From Candidatus Hydrogenedentota bacterium (GTDB lineage: Bacteria > Hydrogenedentota > Hydrogenedentia > Hydrogenedentales > JAEUWI01), in NCBI GenBank assembly GCA_016791475.1, contig JAEUWI010000025.1, positions 1-64,000 of the forward strand: a DNA stretch of 64,000 nt, in the 5' to 3' direction. The translations under genes were made by a program, and so were the position numbers. How positions within the stretch are numbered: the stretch's first letter is position 1; the number at the start of each line of letters is the position of its first letter. The notes beneath the pieces were generated by a model that did not search any database, was not told the origin of the DNA, and saw nothing but the letters and a program-made list of their open reading frames with translations. This document shows positions 33,170 through 43,222 of the stretch, piece after piece.

Positions 33170-35679
33170 CTCACCAGCTTCTGGAGTTGCTCCGCCATTA
33201 CCGTCAGCTCCAGCGCCGCGCGGCTGGTCTCCTCGGCGCCCTGGGCCGTCTCTTCCGTGGCGTTCTGGATGCTTGAGACGTTCTCCGTCACCTCGGTCAT
33301 TGCCCCGGCCACGTCGCCCGCGGACGTGCTGATTTCATTGGCGCCCGTGGCGATGCGGGCAATGCTGTGGGAGACTTCATTGGTGCCGGCGACGGCCTGC
33401 TGGATATTCCGGGAGACTTCCATGGCGGCGGTGGCCGCCTCCTGAATGTTGCGCGAAACTTCCGTGGAACCCTGGGCAACCTCGGAGACGCTCCGGGATA
33501 TCTCGTTCGTGGCGTTGGTCTGCTCGTTGACCGAGGTGGCGATATTGGCGGAAATGGTGTTGATCTCCCCGATGACGGCCACAATGTGTTCGATGGCGCT
33601 CAAGGCCTGATCCGTGTTCTGCTGCATCTCGGTGATCTGCTTCTGGATCTCATCCGTCGCGGTCGCGGTTTGCTTCGCAAGCTCCTTGACCTCGTTCGCC
33701 ACGACCGCGAAGCCCCGACCCGCTTCTCCCGCGGACGCGGCCTCGATGGTGGCGTTCAGCGCCAGCAGGTTCGTCTGGGATGCGATATCGGTGATCATCT
33801 CCACGACCTTGTTGATCTCACGGGCGGAACGGCCCAGGGCGTTCATCGTACGCGTGGTGTCTTCCGCGGCGCGGGCCGCGCCGTCGGCCACTTGGGCCGC
33901 CTGGGTCGAGTTGGCCGATACCTCGGTGAGGGAAGCCGACATCTCTTCCACCGCGCTGGCCACGGAATTGACCGATGCGGTCATCTCTTCGGCGGCCGAG
34001 GAGATGGAATCCATCATGGAGGACATTTCCTCGGTGGCGGCCCCCACCGCGTTGAGGTTGGAGGTAATTTCCTCCGTGGCCGCCGCGACAACATTGATGC
34101 TGCCCGTGATTTCCTGCACATTGCCCACCATCCCGTGCACCTTGTCGGACGCGACCGAAGTGGTCTGGTTGGCCGCGTCGGACTGGACCGCCATCACCGT
34201 GGCCTTTTCGAGCATCACTTCGGAAGTTGTGCTCAATTCCGTGGACGCGCTGGCGAGCAGGCCCGCGTTGCGATTGATGCTGTCGATTATACTACGAAGA
34301 TTGGCGGACATGCCGTTCAGCGAGGCCGCCAGCGTGCCCGTTTCGTCCTGGGGCACAGTGGCCAGATCGATGCTCCCCGTCAGGTCCGCGCCGGCAATGG
34401 TCGCCGCGAGCGCGACACATTTGGTTACGCTGCGGACGATGCCCGCGGAAATCACATAGGCGGCCGCCACACCGATTACAAATGCGCCGACCCCCGTGAT
34501 CACCATGAAAACGGTCCACCGACCGGCCGTCCTTTCGACGGCGCCGACTTTCTCCTCCCGGAGGTCCGCCACCGCGGCGAGTATGGCACCCACCGGCTCG
34601 TCCACTTTGCGTATGACGTTTCGCATCTCTTCGACGGATGCGGCCGCCGCCGTATTGCTCGATTCCAATTCGCCGAAGAGGGTCTCGTATTCCGCAAGCT
34701 GGGCCGTCAATTTCTCGCGATACTCGGGAAGTATGGCGGACCGCTCCGCGTCTTCCCGGAGCACAGCCAGCTCTTCCCGCAGTCGCGCGGCCTGCGCCGG
34801 GTCGTCGCTGCGAAGATAGTCGCTTTCCGCCGATTCGATCCGGAAGACATGGACAGCGGCGCGCGGGACCATGATTTCAGTAAGCCCGTCCTCCATGATA
34901 TGGGCAAGCTCCCGGATTTTTTCGTAGTCCGCCTTGGCCTCGGCTGGCTGCGCGGCCTCGCCGGCTCCCGAGACTTCGTGCTTCATATAACTTTCAAAGG
35001 TTGCACGATAGCCCTGAACGGCATCCAACTGAGTCTTTTTCCGGTCCTCCGTGATGGAGCTGGTTTCGACGGCGCGCGCATAGTCGTCCAGCGTCTTCAG
35101 CAGGTTATCCTTGTACTTCGCATCGCTGGTGCGGATGTAATCTTTCTCCCAGCGGCGGAGCAGCAGGTATTGCATGTAGGGCAACTCGCCGTCGAGTTCG
35201 CGAAGCAGCGCGGACCAACTGTCTGAAACGGCATTGATCCGGCCCCGGATACCGCTGGACTCATCCAGACCCATGGCCGTGTAGGTCTGCCCCACGCGCG
35301 TCATGATGGCCTCGTATTCGGCGGCCATGCCCGCCAGACTTTCCGCCAGGCCCGCCTCCGTCTCGAATCCGGCCCCCTTCGCGATGGCCTCGATCTCCCC
35401 CGCCCGCGCCGCGAGATTGCGGGCATTGACGACAGCCGCGTCCGCATATTTGATATCGCTTCGCGCGAGAAAGTCTTTTTCATTCCGGCGCGCTTCGAGC
35501 ATCTGGATATTGACCTCGCGCGCGAGGTCCTGCATCTTGATTTCCGTGGCGATCAGGTCGCTGAAGGCTACGGTCGTGCCGTGTATCACCGACCACGCGA
35601 CCACGACGAGAACAACGACCAGGGTCAGGACGACCCCAAATCCCAGAAACATTTTTGCGCCCAGCTTCCTGATCTTCAT
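33154..35679 (-). CDS. Methyl-accepting chemotaxis protein
   Basis: An 841-residue chemoreceptor. One membrane segment lies at residues 11-32. A large periplasmic, helix-rich sensor follows (about 360 residues). A second segment is near 395-418 and a HAMP domain follows. A long signalling coiled coil has its hairpin tip at [20 protein letters not shown] and then [18 protein letters not shown]. The ligand is not predictable. The sensor is unusually long, possibly two stacked helical bundles. No che genes are in the window, so CheA/CheW must be encoded elsewhere. A promoter is seen at 35753-35781. Confidence 0.95.
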   Translation of the reverse strand: MKIRKLGAKMFLGFGVVLTLVVVLVVVAWSVIHGTTVAFSDLIATEIKMQDLAREVNIQMLEARRNEKDFLARSDIKYADAAVVNARNLAARAGEIEAIAKGAGFETEAGLAESLAGMAAEYEAIMTRVGQTYTAMGLDESSGIRGRINAVSDSWSALLRELDGELPYMQYLLLRRWEKDYIRTSDAKYKDNLLKTLDDYARAVETSSITEDRKKTQLDAVQGYRATFESYMKHEVSGAGEAAQPAEAKADYEKIRELAHIMEDGLTEIMVPRAAVHVFRIESAESDYLRSDDPAQAARLREELAVLREDAERSAILPEYREKLTAQLAEYETLFGELESSNTAAAASVEEMRNVIRKVDEPVGAILAAVADLREEKVGAVERTAGRWTVFMVITGVGAFVIGVAAAYVISAGIVRSVTKCVALAATIAGADLTGSIDLATVPQDETGTLAASLNGMSANLRSIIDSINRNAGLLASASTELSTTSEVMLEKATVMAVQSDAANQTTSVASDKVHGMVGNVQEITGSINVVAAATEEITSNLNAVGAATEEMSSMMDSISSAAEEMTASVNSVASAVEEMSASLTEVSANSTQAAQVADGAARAAEDTTRTMNALGRSAREINKVVEMITDIASQTNLLALNATIEAASAGEAGRGFAVVANEVKELAKQTATATDEIQKQITEMQQNTDQALSAIEHIVAVIGEINTISANIATSVNEQTNATNEISRSVSEVAQGSTEVSRNIQEAATAAMEVSRNIQQAVAGTNEVSHSIARIATGANEISTSAGDVAGAMTEVTENVSSIQNATEETAQGAEETSRAALELTVMAEQLQKLVSEFKV

Positions 35680-35752
35680 AGTCAGTCCCTTCCCGATTGA
35701 TCGTGCCAGATGGTCCCGCTGCCCGGAACCCGATTCGAGAGATGCGACCTTT

Positions 35753-35781
35753 ACTATAATCCAAAGTCCGCGCTGCGTAAA
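35753..35781 (-). promoter_or_regulatory. Candidate promoter of the chemoreceptor gene
   Basis: On the minus strand, TTTACG (35781-35776) and TATAGT (35758-35753) are separated by 17 bases. This leaves a leader of about 65 bases. Confidence 0.45.
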
Positions 35782-35859
35782 CCATGAAATTCAAGAAGCA
35801 AAGGCCGCATACGCCGAAAGGCCCCTCCGGCATAGTCACGGGATTGTAGCGCGCGGGCT

Positions 35860-36726
35860 TTACCAGGCCAGCGCGTTGGGGAAATAGCGGCTGATCAGGT
35901 CTTCGTAGTACGGGCGGAGGGCCGCCACATCCGGCGGGGCGTCGCTCTTGGTGTAGAGGTCGTAGGGATTGAAGGCGCGGACCCATTGAAACAGGGCCTG
36001 ATCATGGTCATTCATCAAGTGATCGTAGGCCCGTTCGCGATGAGCGGCGTAGAAGGAGTGGTAACGGATCATGTAGAGGGCTTCCTCGGGCAAATAATCC
36101 TTCACGACCTGATAGAGGTATTCGTCGTGGCCCCAGCTCAGGTGGACCCGATCCAGACCGCAACCGGGTTCATAGATGCCACATTCGGTGGAGAGCTCGG
36201 CCCGATGGATGTCTGGATTGGCCGCGAAATACTCTGGATAGACCACTTTCTCCGAAAAGGCGCAGCCCACGGGAAAGGTGTCCCCCACCACGGCCCACTG
36301 GGGTTCGCCGTGGAGACAGAGCACCTTACCGAGGTCATGGATGAGGCCGGTGAGGATGAACCAGTCGGGATGGCCGTCCTTTCGTATGCCCTCGGCGGTT
36401 TGCAGGAGGTGCTGGATTTGGGACATCTCCGTGTCGGGATCGGAGTCGTCCACCAGCGTGTTCAGAAACTCCATGGACTCCCAGATGCTGCGCTTGCCGT
36501 GGAGCCCCGGTTTAAATTCGGCCTTTTTTCCAAGGACAAAGTCCAGGGTTTGATGCTCGTGGTTGATGCGATAGAATTCTCGGACCGTGTCGCGCCCAGG
36601 CGCATCGTAGTTGCGGAAGGCCTCTTTCGCCTTGCCATTGGGGTCGTAGTCCGTTTCGGGGTAGCGACGCTTGAGGTCGTCCTCCCAGGCTTCTTCGAGG
36701 GCGAGGTCGTAGGTGCTGTGACTCAT
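35860..36726 (-). CDS. Inositol oxygenase (MIOX family)
   Basis: A 288-residue protein matching the di-iron myo-inositol oxygenase family in length (human 285) and motifs. The expected metal and substrate blocks are [10 protein letters not shown]-like ([16 protein letters not shown]), [13 protein letters not shown] (His-Asp), [32 protein letters not shown] and the C-terminal [15 protein letters not shown] opens myo-inositol to D-glucuronate with O2. Bacterial members exist but are less common than in eukaryotes. The start is ATG 36726 with GGAG 7 bases upstream. No iolG, uxaC or uronate-pathway gene is present in the window. Confidence 0.92.
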   Translation of the reverse strand: MSHSTYDLALEEAWEDDLKRRYPETDYDPNGKAKEAFRNYDAPGRDTVREFYRINHEHQTLDFVLGKKAEFKPGLHGKRSIWESMEFLNTLVDDSDPDTEMSQIQHLLQTAEGIRKDGHPDWFILTGLIHDLGKVLCLHGEPQWAVVGDTFPVGCAFSEKVVYPEYFAANPDIHRAELSTECGIYEPGCGLDRVHLSWGHDEYLYQVVKDYLPEEALYMIRYHSFYAAHRERAYDHLMNDHDQALFQWVRAFNPYDLYTKSDAPPDVAALRPYYEDLISRYFPNALAW

Positions 36727-36782
36727 GGTGCTGCTCCGTAGTTGGCGGTAGTTTACCATGGCTTGGGCGATTGCGGAAAAGG

Positions 36783-36858
36783 TATAGGACGGATTTGACG
36801 GATAGGACGGATTTGAACCGTCGGTCCGATCTATCGGTCCTATCGGTCTTATCGGTCC
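36783..36858. repeat. 9-bp repeats of the GGTCCTATC family, both orientations (array C)
   Basis: The left half reads ATAGGACGG/ATTTGACGG units with an 18-base period. After a short break the right half reads TATCGGTCC, TATCGGTCT and TATCGGTCC. The halves are in opposite orientation, so a hairpin can form. The array lies in the divergent promoter region. Confidence 0.75.
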
Positions 36859-36887
36859 TATGGCGATGGCGCCACCACTACTAACTG

Positions 36888-36916
36888 TTGCATTTCTAAC
36901 AATCGCATGGTAGGAT
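36888..36916 (+). promoter_or_regulatory. Candidate promoter of the MFS-acyltransferase gene
   Basis: TTGCAT (36888-36893) and TAGGAT (36911-36916) are 17 bases apart, about 40 bases before the ATG. Confidence 0.5.
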
Positions 36917-36957
36917 TCCGAGTACGCAACAGCAGTGACGGAAAGGGAAGGAACACA

Positions 36958-38841
36958 ATGCATTCCATGGGACTACTTCGCCAGCGGCGCTTTGCGCCCC
37001 TGTTCTGGATTCAGGCGCTGGGCGCGTTTAACGACAACGTGTTCAAGAACGCGCTGATCATCCTGGTGACCTTCAAGTCCATGGGCATCGCGGGGCTGGA
37101 CCCCTCCTCCACCGTGGCCCTGTGCGGCGGCCTATTCATCCTTCCTTTTTTCCTGTTCTCCGCCGTGGCGGGGCAAATGGCGGACCGCTGGCCAAAGACG
37201 CGAATCATCCCCTGGATCAAGTTTGCCGAGATCCTGATCATGCTCCTGGCCACCGTGGGGCTGTTCACCGAGCACTTGAGCCTTCTGCTGATCGTCTTGT
37301 TTCTCATGGGCGTACACTCCGCCTTCTTCGGTCCGATCAAGTTTGGCATCCTGCCGGAGATCCTGGACGAGGAAAATCTGGTGGGTGGCAACGCCCTGGT
37401 GGAGATGGCGACCTTCCTCGCGATCCTGCTGGGGACGCTGACGGGCGGCATCCTGATCGCCCTGCCGGGCGGCGCGTGGTGGGTGAGCGCCGCGGTGCTG
37501 GTCGTCGCGATCGTAGGCTGGCTCGCCACCTTTCTACTCCTCCCCACACCCGCAAACAATCCGGGCAAGAAGATCAATATCAATCCGCTATCCGCCGCGT
37601 TTCACATCCTCCGGGGCGTCAGCCAGACACGGGGGATCTATCTCCCCATCCTGGGCATTTCGTGGTTCTGGTTTTTCGGGGGCAGTATGTTGACCCTGTT
37701 CCCCGTTTTCTCGAAAGATGTGCTTCAGGGCACGGAGCACCTGGTCACCTTCTTCCTCGCGGTTTTCTCCATCGGTGTGGGAATCGGCTCCATCCTCTGC
37801 GAGCGCCTTTCCAAGGGCCGGCTGGAACTGGGTCTGGTGCCGATTGGCTCCATGGGACTGACGATTTTCGCGCTGGATCTGTTTCTTGCGGGAACGCCCT
37901 CGCTGTCGGGCGAATTTACCCTGCGCGCATTCCTCTCCGACTGGACGGGCCTGCGCATCACCGTGGACATTCTACTCCTCAGTGTCTTTGGCGGCTTCTA
38001 CATCGTGCCGCTGAATACCATGATCCAGCAGCGCTCCGAGGCCGCCCAGCGGGCCTCGGTGATCGCGGGCAACAACATCGTCAACGCCCTGTTCATGGTG
38101 GCCTCGGCCCTGTTGCTGATTGTGTTTCAGGAGGCGGGACTTAACGCGCCTTACATCTTTATGGTGCTCGCGCTGATGAACGCGGCCATCGCGGTGTACA
38201 TCTACCTCCTGATCCCCGAGTTCCTATATCGCCTGTGCTGCTGGATGCTCGCGAACGTGCTCTACCGCCTGCGGATTACCGGCGAGGAACACATCCCCAA
38301 AGAAGGCCCCGCCGTACTGGCAAGCAACCATGTCACCTTTGTGGACTGGATGCTCATCGCCGGGGCCTGTCACCGCCCCGCGCGCTTCGTGATGCACCAC
38401 AGCTTCATGAAGATCCCCGTGGCGAAGTGGTTCTTCAAAGGCGCGCAGGTTATCCCCATCGCGTCGGCGAAGGAATCCCCCGCCGTTTTGAAACAGGCCT
38501 TCGAAGACATTGCCCAGGCGTTGGAGAACGGCGAAGTTGTTTGCATCTTCCCCGAAGGTCAGATCACGCGGGACGGCAACTTCAATGAGTTCAAGGCGGG
38601 CATCGAACGGATCGTGGAACGCAACCCGGCGCCCGTGGTGCCGATCGCGTTGCATGGCCTATGGGGCAGTTGGTTCAGCCGCAAGGAAGGCCGGGCGTTG
38701 AAAGGCAGCCCGCTCCGCTGGCTTCGGGCGAGGGTGGAGCTGAGAATTGGCGCCGTGATCCCGGCGGCGGAGGTGAAGGCGGAGTTGGTAAAGGAGCGGG
38801 TGGCGGAATTGTATGGTGGCGAGATGAAGACCGGCGAGTGA
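36958..38841 (+). CDS. MFS transporter fused to 1-acylglycerol-phosphate acyltransferase (LplT-Aas-like)
   Basis: A 627-residue two-part protein. Residues 1-430 are a 12-segment MFS transporter beginning with the LplT-like [13 protein letters not shown]. Residues 440-627 are a PlsC-type acyltransferase with the SNHVTFVDW (HX4D) site and [11 protein letters not shown] substrate motif. In E. coli, LplT flips lysophospholipids inward and the separate Aas protein re-acylates them with an attached acyl-ACP synthetase domain. Here transport and acylation are one chain and the ligase domain is missing. Phospholipid repair is the likely job. The start ATG 36958 has AAGGAA upstream. Confidence 0.92.
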   Translation: MHSMGLLRQRRFAPLFWIQALGAFNDNVFKNALIILVTFKSMGIAGLDPSSTVALCGGLFILPFFLFSAVAGQMADRWPKTRIIPWIKFAEILIMLLATVGLFTEHLSLLLIVLFLMGVHSAFFGPIKFGILPEILDEENLVGGNALVEMATFLAILLGTLTGGILIALPGGAWWVSAAVLVVAIVGWLATFLLLPTPANNPGKKININPLSAAFHILRGVSQTRGIYLPILGISWFWFFGGSMLTLFPVFSKDVLQGTEHLVTFFLAVFSIGVGIGSILCERLSKGRLELGLVPIGSMGLTIFALDLFLAGTPSLSGEFTLRAFLSDWTGLRITVDILLLSVFGGFYIVPLNTMIQQRSEAAQRASVIAGNNIVNALFMVASALLLIVFQEAGLNAPYIFMVLALMNAAIAVYIYLLIPEFLYRLCCWMLANVLYRLRITGEEHIPKEGPAVLASNHVTFVDWMLIAGACHRPARFVMHHSFMKIPVAKWFFKGAQVIPIASAKESPAVLKQAFEDIAQALENGEVVCIFPEGQITRDGNFNEFKAGIERIVERNPAPVVPIALHGLWGSWFSRKEGRALKGSPLRWLRARVELRIGAVIPAAEVKAELVKERVAELYGGEMKTGE

Positions 38842-38916
38842 CCTGTAACGTAGTACCGCAAATGCATCTACGGGGTGCTTGCCGGCTCCGGTGGTTTCCG
38901 CAATCCGTAACGCCCC

Positions 38917-39882
38917 TCACATCCCCTTCATCACCAAGCCACCCAACAGCAACACCGCAAGCGGTTCGATCAAGCCGATGAGAATCCGCAGCTTGAACAC
39001 TGCGCTGTCGTAGAGCAGCCCCGAAAGCTTTTCGAAGGCCACGTCCAACTTGCCGGTGTGCTCGCCGGTGTTGATATACATCAGATTCTTCTTCGGGAAG
39101 AACTTCGACTGGGTAAGGGCCTCCTCCAGCGTGAAACCCGCTTGCAGCAGCGGGGCCAGCTTTTCAAAGTCCGACGCGATGCGTTTGGCGCCGGTCACCT
39201 CGCCCGACATCCGCACGGCGTGGTGCAGGGGAAGTCCGGCGCGGGTGAAGACCATCATGGCCCAGGCAAAGCGGGAGAGCAGAATGCTACGCACGATCCC
39301 GGCGATGGGCCAGCAGTGCATGAGGATGGACTCGCGGGTGGTCAGCAAAAGGGTGAGTCGGGCGATGAGGACCACTGCGAGCAGCGCGCCGCCCACGGTG
39401 AGGCCGAAGTTCGACAGAATCCAGAAAAGCTGAACTTCGAAAGGCGCTCTGGCGATCCCTGCCACGTCGGAAAGGAACGCCTCGAGTATGGGAATGCCCA
39501 CGACCATGGCCACGAGCACCGCAGCGGGATAGGCCACCTGCCGGATGACGGCGTTGTACATTGCCCGTAGATCTTCGTAGTACTTCGTAAGCTGGGGCAT
39601 TACAACGGCGAGCCCGCCGGTCTTCTCCGCAACAGAAATCAGCTTCACAAAGACCGGCGAGAGACGCCTGCTATGGAACTCGACCGCCTGAGCAAGGGTC
39701 GCACCCTGCTCGATGGCTTGGCGGAGTTCCCGGGCGATATTCCTGAGCTCCCGGCTACCACCGCTTTCCTCCAGCACCTTGAAGGCGCGCACCAGGGGCA
39801 CACCGCCATCATACAAAGTCGAAAGGGTATGGCAGAGCCGCGCCATGTCTTTGCTGGGGAGTGATGAAGAGATCAGGCCCAC
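38917..39882 (-). CDS. Type II secretion / type IV pilus GspF-PilC-like inner-membrane protein
   Basis: A 321-residue membrane protein with two T2SSF domains (about residues 10-130 and 210-320). The first contains TLSTLYDGGVPLVRAF and KTGGLAVVMPQL; the second contains SRFAWAMMVFTRAGLPLHHAVRMS and TGEHTGKLDVAFEKL. GspF/PilC proteins form the platform that the motor ATPase turns. Usual length is about 400; here the N-terminal extension is missing. No pilin or secretin gene is beside it. PilT at 57.2 kb and an MshEN-domain protein at 44 kb are the nearest related parts. Confidence 0.88.
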   Translation of the reverse strand: MGLISSSLPSKDMARLCHTLSTLYDGGVPLVRAFKVLEESGGSRELRNIARELRQAIEQGATLAQAVEFHSRRLSPVFVKLISVAEKTGGLAVVMPQLTKYYEDLRAMYNAVIRQVAYPAAVLVAMVVGIPILEAFLSDVAGIARAPFEVQLFWILSNFGLTVGGALLAVVLIARLTLLLTTRESILMHCWPIAGIVRSILLSRFAWAMMVFTRAGLPLHHAVRMSGEVTGAKRIASDFEKLAPLLQAGFTLEEALTQSKFFPKKNLMYINTGEHTGKLDVAFEKLSGLLYDSAVFKLRILIGLIEPLAVLLLGGLVMKGM

Positions 39883-39997
39883 GAAGGGTTCCCGCTGAAG
39901 GATGTGCCTACACCCCGTCTGTAACAGTAAATCACGAATGGACTCGTAATTTCACGAACCAAAAAACCACCCCCCCATTTGACCATAGCGAAAGATC

Positions 39998-40166
39998 TTT
40001 CCCATAGATTCACACAGATCTGCACAGATGAAATAGAAAACGTACGCTCTCATCTCGGCGGAAAATCTAGCATGCCACCTACACCTTGCTCAACTGACTT
40101 TCACAACGGGCCGCGCTGGCAACGATTCCTCTTATCTGCGCGAATCTGTGTAGATCTGTGGGAAAA
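39998..40166. repeat. Imperfect inverted repeat, arms of about 36 bases
   Basis: The arms at 39998-40033 and 40131-40166 are about 80% complementary, both built on CACAGATCT/CACAGAT words. Between them lie about 97 bases without a gene. Confidence 0.6.
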
Positions 40167-40206
40167 TCGTTCTCTCCAGGATGAATGAGACCGGAGTTCT
40201 AGCCGC

Positions 40207-40235
40207 TTGCATCTCGTCAGCGTTAGGGTTAGCAT
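40207..40235 (+). promoter_or_regulatory. Candidate promoter of the acetylation genes
   Basis: TTGCAT (40207-40212) and TAGCAT (40230-40235) are 17 bases apart. This is about 105 bases before the GTG start at 40341. Confidence 0.5.
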
Positions 40236-40340
40236 ACAGCACGCTGCGGGAAAACTCCGAGCGCACAACGCGCTATTCCTTTGCGTTCTCTTGCGGCTAA
40301 GTTTCCTTGAGCCCTTGCCCGATAAGGAGAAACACAGACC

Positions 40341-41765
40341 GTGGTATTCAGTTCCATCGTCTTCCTGTTTCTCTTCCTCCCCATCGTGGCCACAGCCTAC
40401 TTCCTTGTTCCCCGAAGCGCGCGCAATGTGCTGCTCCTCGCCGCGAGCCTGTTTTTCTACGCCTGGGGTGAGACCACCTTCGTCTTTGTAATGCTGCTTT
40501 CCATCGCGCTGAACTACGGCTTCGGCCTGTGGATCGGCTGGACGCAAGGTACCGCACGCGCGCGGTTGCCGCTGGTGCTGGCTGTGCTGGTGAACCTGGA
40601 GCTGCTGGCGCTTTACAAATACAGCACCTTCTTCATCGATAATCTGAACGTGGCCATCGGCTGGTTTGGCGGCGCGCCGATCCTGCTGGAAGGACGACAC
40701 CTTCCCGCTGGCATTTCTTTCTTCACCTTTCAGGCCATGTCCTACATCATCGACGTCTACCGGAACGAAGCGCGGCCCCAGAAAAACCCGCTGAACCTCG
40801 CGCTCTATATCGCGCTGTTTCCCCAGCTCATCGCCGGGCCCATTGTGCGCTACCAACAGATCGCGGAAGAGATTCTATCGCGGGAATCGCGGCTAAACGA
40901 CGTGGCCGAGGGCATCAAGCGTTTTATCATCGGCCTGGCGAAGAAGGTGCTGATCGCAAACACGGCGGCGGCGGGCGCGGATCTTGTGTTTGACCTGCCC
41001 GCCCATGAACTGACCACGCCCCTCGCCTGGTTTGGCATTGCCTGCTATACCATACAGATTTACTTCGATTTCTCTGGCTATTCCGACATGGCTATCGGTC
41101 TGGGGCGCATCTTTGGCTTTCACTTTCTGGAGAACTTCCAGTGGCCCTATGCTGCACGATCGATCCAGGATTTCTGGCGGCGCTGGCATATCTCCCTGTC
41201 AAGCTGGTTCCGCGACTATGTGTACATTCCCCTCGGCGGTAATCGGGGCAGTCGCGGGCGCACGGCCTTCAACCTCGTGGCCGTTTTCTTCCTCTGTGGC
41301 CTGTGGCACGGCGCCGCGTGGAACTTCGCCATCTGGGGTCTGTTTCACGGCGCCTTTCTGGTGCTGGAGCGCGGGCGTTTTGGCACGTGGCTGGGCGCAC
41401 GGCCACGCTCTCTGCAACACGGCTATACGCTTCTCGTCGTGATGGCGGGCTGGGTCCTCTTTCGCGTAGAAAGCCTGGCAGAGGCGGGCGTCTTTTTCAG
41501 CGCACTCGCGGGCTTCGCCGAAGGCAGCAGCGCGGTGCGGCCCCTGGCCATGTATTGCACGCCCGATCGCGTGCTGGCGCTCGCCGTGGGGGGCGTAGCG
41601 GCAATGCCGGTGCTTCCGTCCCTGCGCGAGTGGCTGGCGCGGCGGGATCGTGGAAGGGGGTTGGTGGAGTGGGGTTCATTCGCGGGCCATGTGGCCCTGC
41701 TCTATGCCTGCGCGGTGACGCTCTCCGCGCAAACCTACAACCCGTTCATCTATTTCAGGTTTTGA
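40341..41765 (+). CDS. MBOAT family O-acyltransferase (AlgI-like)
   Basis: A 474-residue polytopic membrane protein. The catalytic His is in CGLWHGAAWNFAIWG, and RRWHISLSSWFRDYVYIPLGG is the second family block. AlgI/DltB/PatA-type proteins pass acyl groups across the membrane to an extracytoplasmic acetyltransferase. The start is GTG 40341 with AAGGAGA 10 bases upstream. The gene is followed by an AlgX/AlgJ-like SGNH protein, the expected partner, so together they probably O-acetylate a surface glycan. A repeat element now lies between the two genes. Confidence 0.93.
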   Translation: MVFSSIVFLFLFLPIVATAYFLVPRSARNVLLLAASLFFYAWGETTFVFVMLLSIALNYGFGLWIGWTQGTARARLPLVLAVLVNLELLALYKYSTFFIDNLNVAIGWFGGAPILLEGRHLPAGISFFTFQAMSYIIDVYRNEARPQKNPLNLALYIALFPQLIAGPIVRYQQIAEEILSRESRLNDVAEGIKRFIIGLAKKVLIANTAAAGADLVFDLPAHELTTPLAWFGIACYTIQIYFDFSGYSDMAIGLGRIFGFHFLENFQWPYAARSIQDFWRRWHISLSSWFRDYVYIPLGGNRGSRGRTAFNLVAVFFLCGLWHGAAWNFAIWGLFHGAFLVLERGRFGTWLGARPRSLQHGYTLLVVMAGWVLFRVESLAEAGVFFSALAGFAEGSSAVRPLAMYCTPDRVLALAVGGVAAMPVLPSLREWLARRDRGRGLVEWGSFAGHVALLYACAVTLSAQTYNPFIYFRF

Positions 41766-41833
41766 GATGGGCAACTCGTTCACAATCCGGCAACTGGCAC
41801 CGACGGCTGAGGAGTGCGCTTGCATGGAGAGTT

Positions 41834-41971
41834 TACCCCCCCTGCCCCCCCGTAAGCGGGGGGAACCCTTTCATGCGAGATGGCTTCCACTGTGCCCGAG
41901 CTTTTGGAAACATCCCCGCCGCGCGACTCCCGCATTTGCTCCCCCCCGCTTGCGGGGGGGCAGGGGGGGTA
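41834..41971. repeat. G/C-run inverted-repeat element, copy 1 (138 bp)
   Basis: It starts with TA and C-runs (TACCCCCCC, then TG, CCCCCCCG) and ends with the mirror G-runs (CGGGGGGGG, CA, GGGGGGGTA). Each end also contains a small palindrome (CCCCCGTAAGCGGGGG and CCCCCGCTTGCGGGGG). A second, shorter copy lies at 49851-49944. Confidence 0.85.
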
Positions 41972-42005
41972 TTCTACGCTCGCGTCCAACCTGTGGGGGG
42001 CAAGG

Positions 42006-43163
42006 ATGACGCGCCCTTTCCAAATCGCCCTGGTGGCAATTTTCTTCACCCTGCTCTGGCTGCCGCTGGCGGACAATTTGCTCCATCTGGATCGCAGCCG
42101 GCCTTCCGATGAAAACCGAAGCCTCTCCCCCGCACCCCGCCTCGCATTGACCGAACAAGCCCTGAAAGAATTCCCCCGGAGCTTCGAGGCCTTCTACGAC
42201 GACCGATTCGGATTCCGGAATTTTCTGGTGCGTCAATTCCACACCGTAAACTTCGGCTGGCTCGGCATCGCGGATCCCGAAAAGGTCGTGAAAGGAAAAG
42301 AGGGCTGGCTCTATCTCGGCCGCAAAGTGCTCATTGACGAATCGCGTGGCTTGAACCCGTTGAAGGAAGATGAAGTCCACGCCTGGGCCACGAAAATCGA
42401 CGCCATCCGGCAATGGCAGGAGGCGCGCGGCGGGTCCTTTCTATTTGTGCTTGTACCCGACAAGCAGCGGGTCTTCCCGGAGTATCTGCCGGATTGGTAC
42501 GTGCCCTCGGAGTCGCGGCGCAAAGAGCAATTGCTACAGGCGCTCGCCCCGATGGGCACGCCGGTGCTGGATCTGACGGAGTCGCTTCGCGAGGCGAAGA
42601 AGACGGGTGATGATCCGGTTTGGCTCAAGACCGACACCCACTGGAGCGGTGTGGGTGCGTGGCACGGCTATCGGGCTATCCTGGAGCGGCTGCAACAAGC
42701 GATTCCAGGGCTTCAGCCCCTGGAACGGAGCGCCATCACCCGAACAGGGGAACCCGGACTCGGTGCGGAGGCGTGGCGTTCCACAAGCGATCTGGCGGGG
42801 CTGCTGGGTGTGCGAGATCTGGCGCCGGAGCCCTGGGTGGGGCTGTTGCCCGCCGCGCCGCGTGCCCGCGCATCGCAGGACATTCCCGCACCCACACGCA
42901 ACGTGGGCGGGGTCAATGTGCCCTACGCGACAGCAATTGATGATCCAGGGCTTCCCACGGCGCTGGTCATCGGTGGCTCCTTCCGCTGGGCGCTGGTGCC
43001 CCTGCTTTCGGAGCATTTCCGGCGCGCGCTCTACACCGACTTCCGCTACTGTTTTTTCGATCCAGCCTTGGCCGACGCGGAGCATCCAGACGTCATCCTC
43101 TTCGTACTCACGGAGCAGCAGCTCGTGTGGTTTCCACAACCACCGGCGGAGACAACGTGGTAA
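42006..43163 (+). CDS. AlgX/AlgJ-like SGNH acetyltransferase
   Basis: A 385-residue protein with an N-terminal membrane anchor (FQIALVAIFFTLLWLPLA). The AlgX/AlgJ catalytic pair lies in KTDTHWSGVGAW (Asp-x-His) and the nucleophile Ser in VIGGSFRWAL. The family block KEGWLYLGRKV is near residue 99. These enzymes move acetyl groups onto exopolysaccharide in the periplasm and work with the MBOAT protein encoded just upstream. The start is ATG 42006; the longer frame runs back into the G/C-run element. No alginate biosynthesis genes are nearby, so the acetylated polymer is probably the product of the 6-20 kb locus or another glycan. Confidence 0.88.
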   Translation: MTRPFQIALVAIFFTLLWLPLADNLLHLDRSRPSDENRSLSPAPRLALTEQALKEFPRSFEAFYDDRFGFRNFLVRQFHTVNFGWLGIADPEKVVKGKEGWLYLGRKVLIDESRGLNPLKEDEVHAWATKIDAIRQWQEARGGSFLFVLVPDKQRVFPEYLPDWYVPSESRRKEQLLQALAPMGTPVLDLTESLREAKKTGDDPVWLKTDTHWSGVGAWHGYRAILERLQQAIPGLQPLERSAITRTGEPGLGAEAWRSTSDLAGLLGVRDLAPEPWVGLLPAAPRARASQDIPAPTRNVGGVNVPYATAIDDPGLPTALVIGGSFRWALVPLLSEHFRRALYTDFRYCFFDPALADAEHPDVILFVLTEQQLVWFPQPPAETTW

Positions 43164-43170
43164 AACGAAG

Positions 43171-43204
43171 ACGCCGGACCGGCGCCTGCGCACCAGTCCG
43201 GCGT
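43171..43204. terminator. Hairpin between convergent genes
   Basis: ACGCCGGAC (43171-43179) pairs perfectly with GTCCGGCGT (43196-43204) around a 16-base loop. On the minus strand TCTTCGTTTT follows. It probably ends transcription of the AlgX-like gene and the ClpP gene. Confidence 0.5.
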
Positions 43205-43222
43205 AACGATGGTCTATTCCGA

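Larger units (their letters stand above)
39883..40340. other. Gap of 458 bases with an imperfect inverted repeat and a promoter
   Basis: There is no gene here. It contains the inverted repeat at 39998-40166 and the promoter at 40207-40235. Confidence 0.7.

Noticed and set aside
33367-35226. A 619-residue plus-strand frame opposite the chemoreceptor
   Set aside because: Long antisense frames are common in high-GC genes; it has no family motif and the receptor is unambiguous.
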